A stretch of DNA of 64,000 nucleotides. Origin: Spirillospora albida. Its GTDB lineage: Bacteria > Actinomycetota > Actinomycetes > Streptosporangiales > Streptosporangiaceae. The DNA is taken from contig NZ_JOFJ01000014.1 of assembly GCF_000718255.1 (NCBI RefSeq), positions 62,001 through 126,000 on the forward strand, in the 5' to 3' direction. The translations under genes and the position numbers were made by a program. Of the stretch, positions 25,700-32,488 are shown one piece after another (within the stretch, counting starts at the first letter, position 1; each line of letters opens with the position of its first letter). Under the pieces are notes generated by a model. The model saw nothing but the letters and a program-made list of their open reading frames with translations. It was not told the DNA's origin and searched no databases.

Positions 25700-27090
25700 G
25701 TGTGCGGCAGCGGGACGAGGTTGAGCTCGTCGTCGCGGGTCGGGGCGGTGCGCAGGCCGAGCCGCACCGGGTCGGTGCGGAGCCGGGCGCCGCCGAGGAA
25801 CGGGAACGCCGCCGGGGCGTTGGAGTACGCGCCGGGCACGACGACGCGGGCGGCGCGCAGCCCGAGCGCGGCGACGTCGGGGGTGGTGACGTCGACGGCG
25901 TGGGCGGTCAGCCCGGCGCCCGCGAGCCGCTCCAGGTAGGCGCGGTAGGGGTCGCCGGTGACGCGGGGCAGCTCGTCCAGCCCGATCGGGTCGCCGGGCC
26001 CGGTGATGGGGGCGAGGTGAGGCCGCATCCGGGGGTCGAGCCAGATCTGGCTGTGGCAGGACAGGTCGGCGACGTCGCGGAAGTCCGCGCGGTAGGAGTC
26101 GGCGTAGCGGCGGTCGGGGCGGTGCGGATGGAAGAACTCGATCGGGATCGTTCCGTCCCGCGCCGACACCCAGATGTCGCCGTCCGGGTCGAGCAGGCCG
26201 AGCGCGTAGCGGCGCAGGGTCACGGCCTCGGCGAGCGCCTTGAGGGCGGCGCCGGCGGGGTCGGGCCGGGCGGCGACGCCGAGCACGCTGATCCGGTGCT
26301 CGGGGTCGTCCAGCAGGACGCCGAGGACGGCGACGTCGAAGACGGTGGGGAGCGCGACGACGCGGTAGCGGCAGGGCGAGTCGACGCCGGTGGCGGCGGC
26401 CCAGCCGGGCCCGGCCTCGGGGACCGGGGTGAGGTGCGGCGCCAGCCGGGGGTGCGCGACGTCGACGGGGCGGGCGGGCAGCCGGTTCGCCCACCAGATC
26501 ACGGTGGCGTCCCGCTCGATGATCTCCTCGAGCGCGGCGGTGCGGGCCATCCGGTCGTCGGTGCCGGCGGCGATCCCGGCGAGCATGACGAAGTTCGTGA
26601 CGGGCTCGGCGGTGCGGGGCGGCTGGTGGTAGTTGATGTAGACGAGGGACGCCGGGACGTGCACGGGCTCCTCGCCTGGCAGCGTGGCGCCGGTCGTCCA
26701 CAGGACCGGCAGGTCGGGCGTGAACGGGACGAAGGGGCAGCCGGGCTCGGCGTACTGGGCGGCCGAGTACAGCGCCAGGTCCGCCGGGTCGACCGCCCGG
26801 CGGCCCGCCTCCACCAGCTCCGCGTGGGTCGCCCGCGCGAGCGCGTCCGGGACGAAGTTGCCGCAGTACCGCTCGACGGCCTCCCCGATCGCGGACCTCC
26901 GGGCGCGGGCCGGGTCGCCGAACGCGGTGCCGGTGGAGACGCGGTCGGCGGGCCACGGCAGCAGCGACGCCAGGTCGCCGACATGGGTGCCGAACACCGA
27001 CAGGCCGGGCGGCCACCACGGCTCGGGATCGGCCTCGAAGAGCCGGGTGATCACGCCGGTGCGGTCGTCGACGAGATGGTCGGGGGTCAC
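25696..27090 (-). CDS. YcaO-family cyclodehydratase (canonical motif copy)
   Basis: 464 residues with a complete S66-x3-E70-xx-E73-R74 motif (RRSAIGEAVERY), a second acidic motif ALEEIIERDATVIWW (E189, E192-R193), the EAVTLRRY helix, RPDRRYADSYRADFRDVADLS and a C-terminal NLVPLPHT. A Pro-rich C-terminus is characteristic of azoline-forming YcaO proteins. The expected reaction is ATP-dependent cyclodehydration of Ser/Thr (or Cys) in a precursor peptide, aided by a ThiF-like partner; one is encoded two genes upstream. GTG 27090 is coupled to the CocE stop. Confidence 0.92.
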   Translation of the reverse strand: MTPDHLVDDRTGVITRLFEADPEPWWPPGLSVFGTHVGDLASLLPWPADRVSTGTAFGDPARARRSAIGEAVERYCGNFVPDALARATHAELVEAGRRAVDPADLALYSAAQYAEPGCPFVPFTPDLPVLWTTGATLPGEEPVHVPASLVYINYHQPPRTAEPVTNFVMLAGIAAGTDDRMARTAALEEIIERDATVIWWANRLPARPVDVAHPRLAPHLTPVPEAGPGWAAATGVDSPCRYRVVALPTVFDVAVLGVLLDDPEHRISVLGVAARPDPAGAALKALAEAVTLRRYALGLLDPDGDIWVSARDGTIPIEFFHPHRPDRRYADSYRADFRDVADLSCHSQIWLDPRMRPHLAPITGPGDPIGLDELPRVTGDPYRAYLERLAGAGLTAHAVDVTTPDVAALGLRAARVVVPGAYSNAPAAFPFLGGARLRTDPVRLGLRTAPTRDDELNLVPLPHT

Positions 27091-28469
27091 GGACGGTCCT
27101 CCGGCGGGGGCAGCAGCAGCGGTCCGAGGTCGAGGGCGACGTCGGCCGGGACGGGCGGGGCGGGGCGGCGCGGCGGGCGGCCGGCGGTCAGCTCGACGTG
27201 CAGGGCGTGGCCGGCGGGCAGCCGCACCGCCACGGGCGCGGCCCGCAGCTCCGCCCGGCCGCCGCCGGCCGGGACGGGCGCGACGGCGTCGGTGATCCGG
27301 GTGCGGACGCCGTCCGGGCGGGCGTGCACGAACGTGGCGACGAGGTCGACGGGGGCGGTGGTCGCGGCGCCGGCGGTGACCACGGCGGCGCCGTGCCAGG
27401 CGAGCGGGCCGGGGACGGTCAGCCGCAGCAGGTCCGGGCGGTCCTCGGGCGGGCCGAGCGCGGCCGAGTGCGGCAGCGACCGGACGGGACGCGCCGGGTC
27501 GTGCCGTAGCACCGCGCGCGGCTCCGGGAACGGGACGGACCGGTGCGCCGGGGGCTCGGGCGGCAGCGGGTCGCGTCCCGTCCAGCCGTCGCCGATGACG
27601 AGGCAGCGCTCGGCGACGCTCCACCGGTCTCCGCGCGCCTGCGCCGCGAGCCAGCCGAGCACGAGGTCGGCGGGGTCGGGGCCGTCCAGGACGTCCAGCG
27701 CGCAGTCCGGCCGGAGGCGGTGGGTGAGCGGTGACGCCCAGCCGCCCATGACCGCGGTGCCGTCGGCGGCGAGCCGCGCGTGCCGGAGGACGGCGTGCGC
27801 GGACGCGCAGTACCAGCTGCCCACGTGCAGGGTGGGGACGTTCGCGGCGCGCACTCCGCGGGTCGCCAGGCGCCCGGCCTCCTCCCGCGGGCGGGGCGGC
27901 CAGGGACCGAGCGGCACCGGCCAGCGGTCCGCGAAGCCCGGCGCGGCGGGGTCGGCGCCGGCGTCCGGGTCGAGGCCGGTGATGAGGTCGTACAGGCCGG
28001 GCCGGGCGGCGCCGCCGGTGCCGAGGTCGGTGCGCCACCACAGCTCCTCGTCCGTCGCGGGCGTCCCGTCCGGCGGCCAGGGCTGGCGGGACGCGACGGC
28101 GCGGACCGCCGGGTGGCCGGCCGCGCACCAGGCGGCGAACGCCTCGTAGGCGGTGCCGGACAGCAGGACCCGCCCGTCGCTCCATGGGCGGGACGCCACC
28201 CAGTCGAGGGTGGCCGCGCCGTCCGGACCCTCGTCCGCGCCGGGCCGGAAGACCCCGCCCGACCGGTGCCGGCCGCGCACGTCCTGGACCAGGACGGCGA
28301 GGCCCGCCTGGGCCAGCGCGGCGGCCTCGGGCCACAGGCCGGGCGTCCCGTAGGGGGTGCGGATCACGACGCAGGGGGCGGGGGCGGCGGCGGGCAGGAA
28401 CAGGTCGCCGACGAGCGGGGCGCAGTCCCCCGCGCGGACGGTCACGTCGGGTTCGATCCGGGGGCTCAC
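27087..28469 (-). CDS. CocE/NonD (S15)-family hydrolase homologue lacking the catalytic Ser
   Basis: 460 residues with the CocE layout: an alpha/beta-hydrolase start (CVVIRTPYGTPG, LVQDVRGRHRSGGVFRP, TLDWVASRPWSDGRV), cap region, PTLHVGSWYCA, and a C-terminal jelly-roll-like region ending in a leucine-rich tail. The nucleophile elbow, normally G-x-S-Y-x-G, reads G105-T-A107-Y-E-A, so Ser is replaced by Ala and the next Gly by Ala. A dead hydrolase used as a binding or leader-recognition subunit is possible. It overlaps both neighbours (GTGA), so it belongs to the YcaO operon. Confidence 0.83.
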   Translation of the reverse strand: MSPRIEPDVTVRAGDCAPLVGDLFLPAAAPAPCVVIRTPYGTPGLWPEAAALAQAGLAVLVQDVRGRHRSGGVFRPGADEGPDGAATLDWVASRPWSDGRVLLSGTAYEAFAAWCAAGHPAVRAVASRQPWPPDGTPATDEELWWRTDLGTGGAARPGLYDLITGLDPDAGADPAAPGFADRWPVPLGPWPPRPREEAGRLATRGVRAANVPTLHVGSWYCASAHAVLRHARLAADGTAVMGGWASPLTHRLRPDCALDVLDGPDPADLVLGWLAAQARGDRWSVAERCLVIGDGWTGRDPLPPEPPAHRSVPFPEPRAVLRHDPARPVRSLPHSAALGPPEDRPDLLRLTVPGPLAWHGAAVVTAGAATTAPVDLVATFVHARPDGVRTRITDAVAPVPAGGGRAELRAAPVAVRLPAGHALHVELTAGRPPRRPAPPVPADVALDLGPLLLPPPEDRP

Positions 28470-29221
28470 GCGGGCACCTCGCGCATCAGCCCCTGCGGCA
28501 CCGGCAGGACGGGGTGGCGGCGCACCACGCCGTCGGCGAGGTCGATCCCGACCTGGACGTTCCGCCCGGCCGGGTCTCCGCCGCACCGCCACGTCCACAG
28601 GTCGGCGGCGAGGAACGCGGCGGCAGCGGCGGCGGCGACCGCTCCGGATGGGTCCGGTGCCGGGCGGCCGCCGCCGTCGAGCCAGTCCCAGTACGCGGCG
28701 AGCTGCTCCGGCCAGGGGGTCGCGGCGAGGCGCCGGATCCTCAGGTCGGTGTGCCCGCTGTCGCCGGGACCGGTCCAGAAGGGGCCGGCGTACCAGCGGC
28801 GGCCCTCGGCGTGCCCGCGGTGCCAGGGCACGCCCGCCGCGCGGACGCGGGGGTCGAGGTCCGACCAGCGCCGGTCCGGCAGCCACGGTTCGGCGGAGAC
28901 GAGGGCGAGGAGCCCGCGGTCCAGCAGGTCCTCCTCCGGGCCGCGGAGCACGTCGAGGCCCAGCCCGGCCAGCGACCGGGCGAGGTGGTCGGCGAGCGGG
29001 CCGGTCCCGCCGATCCCGACCGGTCCGGGGCGCGGAGCGGGCTCCGGCGCGAGGACGCCCTCCGCGGCGAACGCCGCGCGGAGCTCCGGAGCGGCCGGGT
29101 CGGCGGGGCGGCCCGGCTCCGGCTCGACGACGAGGAACTCCTCGGCCGGGGTGTGGACCAGCAGGCCCTCGCCGTCGGGGATCAGCGACACACCGCCGGC
29201 CCATCGCGGGAACCCGTCCAT
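28466..29221 (-). CDS. ThiF-like/Ocin-ThiF partner protein of the YcaO enzymes (putative leader-binding protein)
   Basis: A 251-residue protein. Residues 1-60 form a small beta-rich N-terminal region (GGVSLIPDGEGLLVHTPAEEF) that could hold a RiPP recognition element. Residues 67-110 show a Rossmann-type glycine motif G69-I-GG-T-G74 followed by LADHLARSLAGLGLDVLRG, as in E1/ThiF-like proteins. There are no CxxC zinc ligands and no catalytic Cys. Such degenerate ThiF proteins bring precursor peptides to YcaO. ATG 29221 is preferred over an in-frame ATG at 29275, which falls in the 38-bp palindrome. Assignment rests on pattern and context. Confidence 0.65.
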   Translation of the reverse strand: MDGFPRWAGGVSLIPDGEGLLVHTPAEEFLVVEPEPGRPADPAAPELRAAFAAEGVLAPEPAPRPGPVGIGGTGPLADHLARSLAGLGLDVLRGPEEDLLDRGLLALVSAEPWLPDRRWSDLDPRVRAAGVPWHRGHAEGRRWYAGPFWTGPGDSGHTDLRIRRLAATPWPEQLAAYWDWLDGGGRPAPDPSGAVAAAAAAAFLAADLWTWRCGGDPAGRNVQVGIDLADGVVRRHPVLPVPQGLMREVPA

Positions 29222-29249
29222 CGCCTCTGTCCTCCCTTGTCGTCGGCGA

Positions 29250-29287
29250 CCGGGTGCGGGCGTGCCCATGGGCACGCCCGCACCCGG
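29250..29287 (-). terminator. 38-bp perfect palindrome between precursor peptide and enzyme genes (attenuator)
   Basis: The arms CCGGGTGCGGGCGTGCCC and GGGCACGCCCGCACCCGG flank a central AT: a fully self-complementary 38-mer beginning 28 bp after the peptide stop and ending 29 bp before the ThiF-like start. It should form a very stable RNA hairpin that lets more transcripts cover the peptide than the enzymes, the usual stoichiometry in RiPP operons. A protein-binding site is an alternative. Confidence 0.75.
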
Positions 29288-29315
29288 CCTCTACCTGGTG
29301 ATGCCGTTCATCCCG

Positions 29316-29411
29316 TCACCGCCAGACGACGGCGGACGACCGCGCCGTGGCGTGGTTCGAGGAGTGCACCTGCGCGCGGCTCTTGGGCGCCGCCAGCTTG
29401 GAGACCTTCAT
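29316..29411 (-). CDS. Putative RiPP precursor peptide (31 residues)
   Basis: The smallest gene of the locus: MKVSKLAAPKSRAQ followed by VHSSNHATARSSAVVWR. It has no Cys, six Ser, one Thr and two His, and ends in Val-Val-Trp-Arg. The ribosome site GGAGGAGGTGATC ends five bases before the ATG; it is one of the best anti-SD matches in the window, which argues for real and heavy translation. It is the first transcribed unit after the Zur-like promoter and is followed by a hairpin, then a ThiF-like and two YcaO genes. Ser/Thr in the second half are candidate sites for oxazoline formation. The leader/core border is not determinable here. Confidence 0.75.
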   Translation of the reverse strand: MKVSKLAAPKSRAQVHSSNHATARSSAVVWR

Positions 29412-29447
29412 CCGTTGATCACCTCCTCCGGGGGTCGGACGTCCTCG

Positions 29448-29476
29448 ATCAAAGCGAAAATGAAAACGGTTGTCAA
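29448..29476 (-). promoter_or_regulatory. Promoter of the precursor/YcaO operon
   Basis: On the minus strand TTGACA (29476-29471, consensus -35), a 17-bp spacer and TTTGAT (29453-29448, four of six matches to -10) are followed about 37 bp later by the peptide ATG. The Zur-like site covers part of the -35 and half the spacer. Confidence 0.7.
29461..29475. promoter_or_regulatory. Zur-like operator
   Basis: TGAAAAC-G-GTTGTCA is a 7-1-7 inverted repeat with a single mismatch. It agrees with the actinobacterial Zur consensus TGAAAATGATTTTCA at 12 of 15 positions. It lies between the divergent precursor gene (start 29411) and MFS exporter gene (start 29497) and overlaps the precursor promoter, so metal-loaded repressor would block it. 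A Fur-family protein other than Zur cannot be excluded. Confidence 0.7.
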
Positions 29477-29496
29477 TATCGATAGAGTGGCGGAGC

Positions 29497-30774
29497 ATGA
29501 AGCCGATCCCCCCGGCGCCCTCCCCCGGGCTGCTCCCGCTGCTGTCCGCCAACCGCGACCTGCGCCTTCTCTGGCTGGGCAACCTCATCAGCGCGTGCGG
29601 CGGCTGGTTCAGCGCGGTGGCCGTGTTCGCGATGGTCTACGAGCGCACCGGCGGCGCCCTGGCCGCCGGGGCCACGCTCGCGCTGCGCTACCTGCCCGGC
29701 CTGCTCGTCGGCCCGTGGGCCGGGGTCCTCGCCGACCGCGCCGACCGGCGGACCGTCATGCTCGCCTGCGACGGCGTCCTCGCCGTCCTCGCCCTGGCGT
29801 TCCTGCTCGCCGACGGCCCCGGCAGGCTGTGGCTCGTCTATCCGCTGACCTTCGCGGCGGCCTCCGTCGGCTTCGTGTTCCAGGCCGCCCGGTCGGCCTG
29901 GATGCCGTCCCTGGTGCGCCCGGACGAGTACGTCCTGTACTCGGCGGCCGTCCAGGTCAACGGCATGCTCTTCCAGGCCGTCGGCGGTCTGGCGGGCGCC
30001 GCCGTCACCGGCGTCCTCGGCTGGCGCTGGGCGTTCGCCGTCAACGCCGCCTCGTTCGTGCTCTCCCTCGCGCTGACCGCGCGCGTCACCGCCGGGAGCC
30101 GGCGCGGCGGCGGGACCCGCGCCCGCTGGCTCGCGTCACTGCGCGAAGGAGTGCGGGAGGCCCGCCGAACCCGCCTGATCGCCGCCCTGCTCTGCCTCGA
30201 GGCGGCCTTCTGCCTCGGGCTCGGCGGCACCGTGACCGCGATGACGCACCTCGCCCTGCACGTCCACGACCTCGGCGGCGGCGGGACCGGCTGGTTCTAC
30301 GCCGCCCAGGGCGCCGCCGGGGCCTTCGTCCTGCTGGCCTTCTCGGCCCGGCTGCAGCACGCGGCGCCCCGCGTCCGGCTGCGTCTCATCGGGCTGTCCT
30401 GCCTGCTGGAGGGGCTGCTCACCATCCCGCTCGGCCTGCCCGGCGCCGCCGCGGCCGCCCTGCTGCTGTGGGCGGCCGCGGCGGCGGCCGACGCCGTCTA
30501 CGGGCCGACCGCCGTGGCGGCGCTCCTGGCCGCGGCCCCCGACGAGGTCCGCGGCCGGATCATGTCGCTGTGGAGCGCCGTCGCCACCACCGGCCTCGCC
30601 GTGTCGTCCGCCGCCGGCGGCGCCCTCCTCGACACCGTCGGGCACCGGGTCCTACCGGCGCTCCTCGGCGCGGTGATGGCGCTGTCCGGCCTGGTCTGGC
30701 TGGCCGTTATGGCCCTCGCCGCCCACCGGGATCAGGGGTTCCAGATACCGGACGCGGCCACCTCCCGGACATAG
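29497..30774 (+). CDS. MFS exporter, EntS-like
   Basis: 425 residues with twelve predicted TM helices. The family motif after TM2 is WAGVLADRADRRTVML and the N-terminus LLPLLSANRDLRLLWLGNLIS is typical of the EntS/MFS_3 group that exports siderophores and macrolides. It is divergent from the precursor peptide gene and shares the Zur-like operator. ATG 29497 is preceded by GGAG only one base away; a TTG at 29470 lies inside the operator and is unlikely. Export of the mature peptide is inferred from context. Its last 43 bp overlap the convergent NmrA-like gene. Confidence 0.88.
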   Translation: MKPIPPAPSPGLLPLLSANRDLRLLWLGNLISACGGWFSAVAVFAMVYERTGGALAAGATLALRYLPGLLVGPWAGVLADRADRRTVMLACDGVLAVLALAFLLADGPGRLWLVYPLTFAAASVGFVFQAARSAWMPSLVRPDEYVLYSAAVQVNGMLFQAVGGLAGAAVTGVLGWRWAFAVNAASFVLSLALTARVTAGSRRGGGTRARWLASLREGVREARRTRLIAALLCLEAAFCLGLGGTVTAMTHLALHVHDLGGGGTGWFYAAQGAAGAFVLLAFSARLQHAAPRVRLRLIGLSCLLEGLLTIPLGLPGAAAAALLLWAAAAAADAVYGPTAVAALLAAAPDEVRGRIMSLWSAVATTGLAVSSAAGGALLDTVGHRVLPALLGAVMALSGLVWLAVMALAAHRDQGFQIPDAATSRT

Positions 30775-31568
30775 GACGCGAAGTCCTTCGGCGGGCGGCC
30801 CAGCGCGCGCCGCACACCGTCGCCCGGCTCCGAGTTGCGGCCGTCCAGGATGGTGGTGAACAGGTACATGAGCAGGTCGATCACGTCTCCGGGCAGCCCG
30901 TGCTCCTTCAGGGCGGCGGCGTACCCCTCGGCGGGTACCGGGACGTACGCGATGTCGCGCCCCGCCGCGCCGGCGATCTCGGCGACCGCCTCGGCGAACG
31001 TCAGCGCGCGCGGACCGGTCACCTCGTAGGTTTCGCCGGTGTGGCCGTCCCGCGTGAGGGCGGCGACGGCCACGTCGGCGATGTCGTCCGCGTCCACGAA
31101 CGGCTCCGCGACGCCGTCGGCGGGCAGGGCCACCTCGCCCGCGCGGACCGGGTCGAGGAGGTAGTCCTCGCTGAAGTTCTGCGCGAACCAGGCGGCCCGC
31201 AGGACCGTCCACTCCATGCCCGAGTCGCGGACGATCCGCTCGCACGCCACGGCCTCGTCCTCGCCCCGCCCGGACAGCAGGACCACCCGCCGGACGCCCG
31301 CCCCGGCCGCCGCCGCCGTGAACGCGCGGATCGCGGCGGGCGCGCCGGGGGCCGCCAGGTCCGGGGAGTAGGACAGGTAGACGGACCGGACGCCTTCCAG
31401 GACGGGCGCGTAGGTCGACTCGTCCTCCCAGTCGAAGGCCGGGTCCGCCGACCGCAAGCCCATCCGCACCGGAAGGTCGAGCGCCTCCAGCCGCTCCACC
31501 ACGCGGCGCCCGGTCTTGCCGGTGCCGCCGAGTACCAGGATCAGGTCGTTCTCTGCGCTGTTCGTCAT
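30732..31568 (-). CDS. NmrA-like NAD(P)-binding protein (ergot-alkaloid/AgnL4-like SDR)
   Basis: 278 residues: N-terminal Rossmann motif LVLGGTGKTGRRV, then RRVVLLSGRGEDEA, WTVLRAAWFAQNFSEDYL and FVDADDIADVAVAAL, the atypical-SDR/NmrA signature. It has no Tyr-x3-Lys catalytic pair, so it is a sensor or quinone-oxidoreductase-like member. The start is ATG 31568. It is convergent and overlapping with the exporter gene; no operon partner. Confidence 0.85.
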   Translation of the reverse strand: MTNSAENDLILVLGGTGKTGRRVVERLEALDLPVRMGLRSADPAFDWEDESTYAPVLEGVRSVYLSYSPDLAAPGAPAAIRAFTAAAAGAGVRRVVLLSGRGEDEAVACERIVRDSGMEWTVLRAAWFAQNFSEDYLLDPVRAGEVALPADGVAEPFVDADDIADVAVAALTRDGHTGETYEVTGPRALTFAEAVAEIAGAAGRDIAYVPVPAEGYAAALKEHGLPGDVIDLLMYLFTTILDGRNSEPGDGVRRALGRPPKDFASYVREVAASGIWNP

Positions 31569-31644
31569 GTCCCCCAGCCAACCGCCGGGCGGCCGCGGCC
31601 GACATCGCCGAGACTCCCGCGCGCATGTGCGAGCGTCCACACGG

Positions 31645-31716
31645 CCGAGGCCGGACCCGCGCGGGTCCGGCCTCGGTGGAGACGCCTCGAGGGGCGCCCG
31701 GTGCGGGCGCCCCTCG
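31645..31716 (-). terminator. Tandem hairpin terminator after the DoxX-like gene
   Basis: Two strong inverted repeats lie downstream of the DoxX stop: CGAGGGGCGCCC/GGGCGCCCCTCG (31688-31716, 5-nt loop) and CCGAGGCCGGACCC/GGGTCCGGCCTCGG (31645-31676, GCGC loop, 14-bp perfect arms). They insulate the DoxX gene from the NmrA-like gene. Confidence 0.75.
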
Positions 31717-31739
31717 GGACGGTCACTTCGTGAAGGCGG

Positions 31740-32303
31740 TCACTTGAGGAAGGGGAGCCGCTTCACCAGCGCCAGGTTGCTCCACCAGCGGCCGAGGCCG
31801 AGGGTGTCGCCCGCGCTGACCAGGGCCAGGCCGACGATGAGCAGGGCGTAGATGAGGTGGTCGTCCATGAACGGGTTGTTCTCGGGGAGAAGCGCGGCCG
31901 ACCACATCATGACCAGGAGGAGCGCGCCGCCCGCGGCGGCGATCCGCATCCCGATGCCGAGGATGAGGGCGGCGCCGATGCCGGCGAGACCGATCATGAA
32001 GAGCCAGTCCGCCCAGGCGGCGCCCGCCATGCCCTGGTAGAAGTCGGCCAGCGGGCCCTTGGTGCCGTGGGCGAGGAAGCCCTCGGTGGGGCTGCCGCCG
32101 TCCAGCCACGCCTTCGCGGCGGGGGTGGCCCGGCCGAGGCCGAACATCTTGTCGAGGAACGCCCAGAGGAACACCCAGCCGAGGGCCAGGCGGGCGGCGG
32201 CCCAGAGGTACCGGGCTGCGGGCGACTCGGTCAGCGGCCGCGGCGTCACCACCTTGATGAGGGTGCTCCGGCCGATGTGCGTCTTGTGCTCGGAGATCGC
32301 CAT
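31740..32303 (-). CDS. DoxX/DoxD-like membrane protein
   Basis: 187 residues with four TM helices (YLWAAARLALGWVFLWAFLD, WLFMIGLAGIGAALILGIGM, AAAGGALLLVMMW, HLIYALLIVGLALVSAGDTLG). The insert GRATPAAKAWLDGGSPTEGFL plus GPLADFYQ is typical of the thiosulfate:quinone oxidoreductase DoxD/DoxX branch. A role in membrane redox stress is inferred from family. ATG 32303 has GGAAGGTGAG upstream; an in-frame ATG at 32321 is possible. It is divergent from a P-type ATPase across two DosR-type boxes. Confidence 0.85.
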   Translation of the reverse strand: MAISEHKTHIGRSTLIKVVTPRPLTESPAARYLWAAARLALGWVFLWAFLDKMFGLGRATPAAKAWLDGGSPTEGFLAHGTKGPLADFYQGMAGAAWADWLFMIGLAGIGAALILGIGMRIAAAGGALLLVMMWSAALLPENNPFMDDHLIYALLIVGLALVSAGDTLGLGRWWSNLALVKRLPFLK

Positions 32304-32404
32304 TGCGGTCTCACCTTCCATCGTGTCGCTGTCTGCGTTTGCTTACATCCATGAGTGAACCCTGGCGGCGAACCCGCGGGGAGGTCCGATCGGTACATGG
32401 TCGG

Positions 32405-32452
32405 GGGGACCTATGTCCCCGCCCCCCGGAGGCCCGCTGGGACCTTGGCCCC
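32405..32452. promoter_or_regulatory. Two DosR-type boxes between DoxX-like and P-type ATPase genes
   Basis: The first box is GGGAC-CTAT-GTCCC (32406-32419), a perfect GGGAC-N4-GTCCC palindrome extended by G/C on each side. The second is GGGAC-CTTG-GCCCC (32439-32452). Their centres are 33 bp apart, about three helical turns, which suits cooperative binding by two dimers. They lie 37-84 bp upstream of the ATPase GTG and about 100 bp upstream of the DoxX start. Confidence 0.72.
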
Positions 32453-32488
32453 TGCGGACCCGCGGCGCGCGTCGGGGAGACTGGTGGC

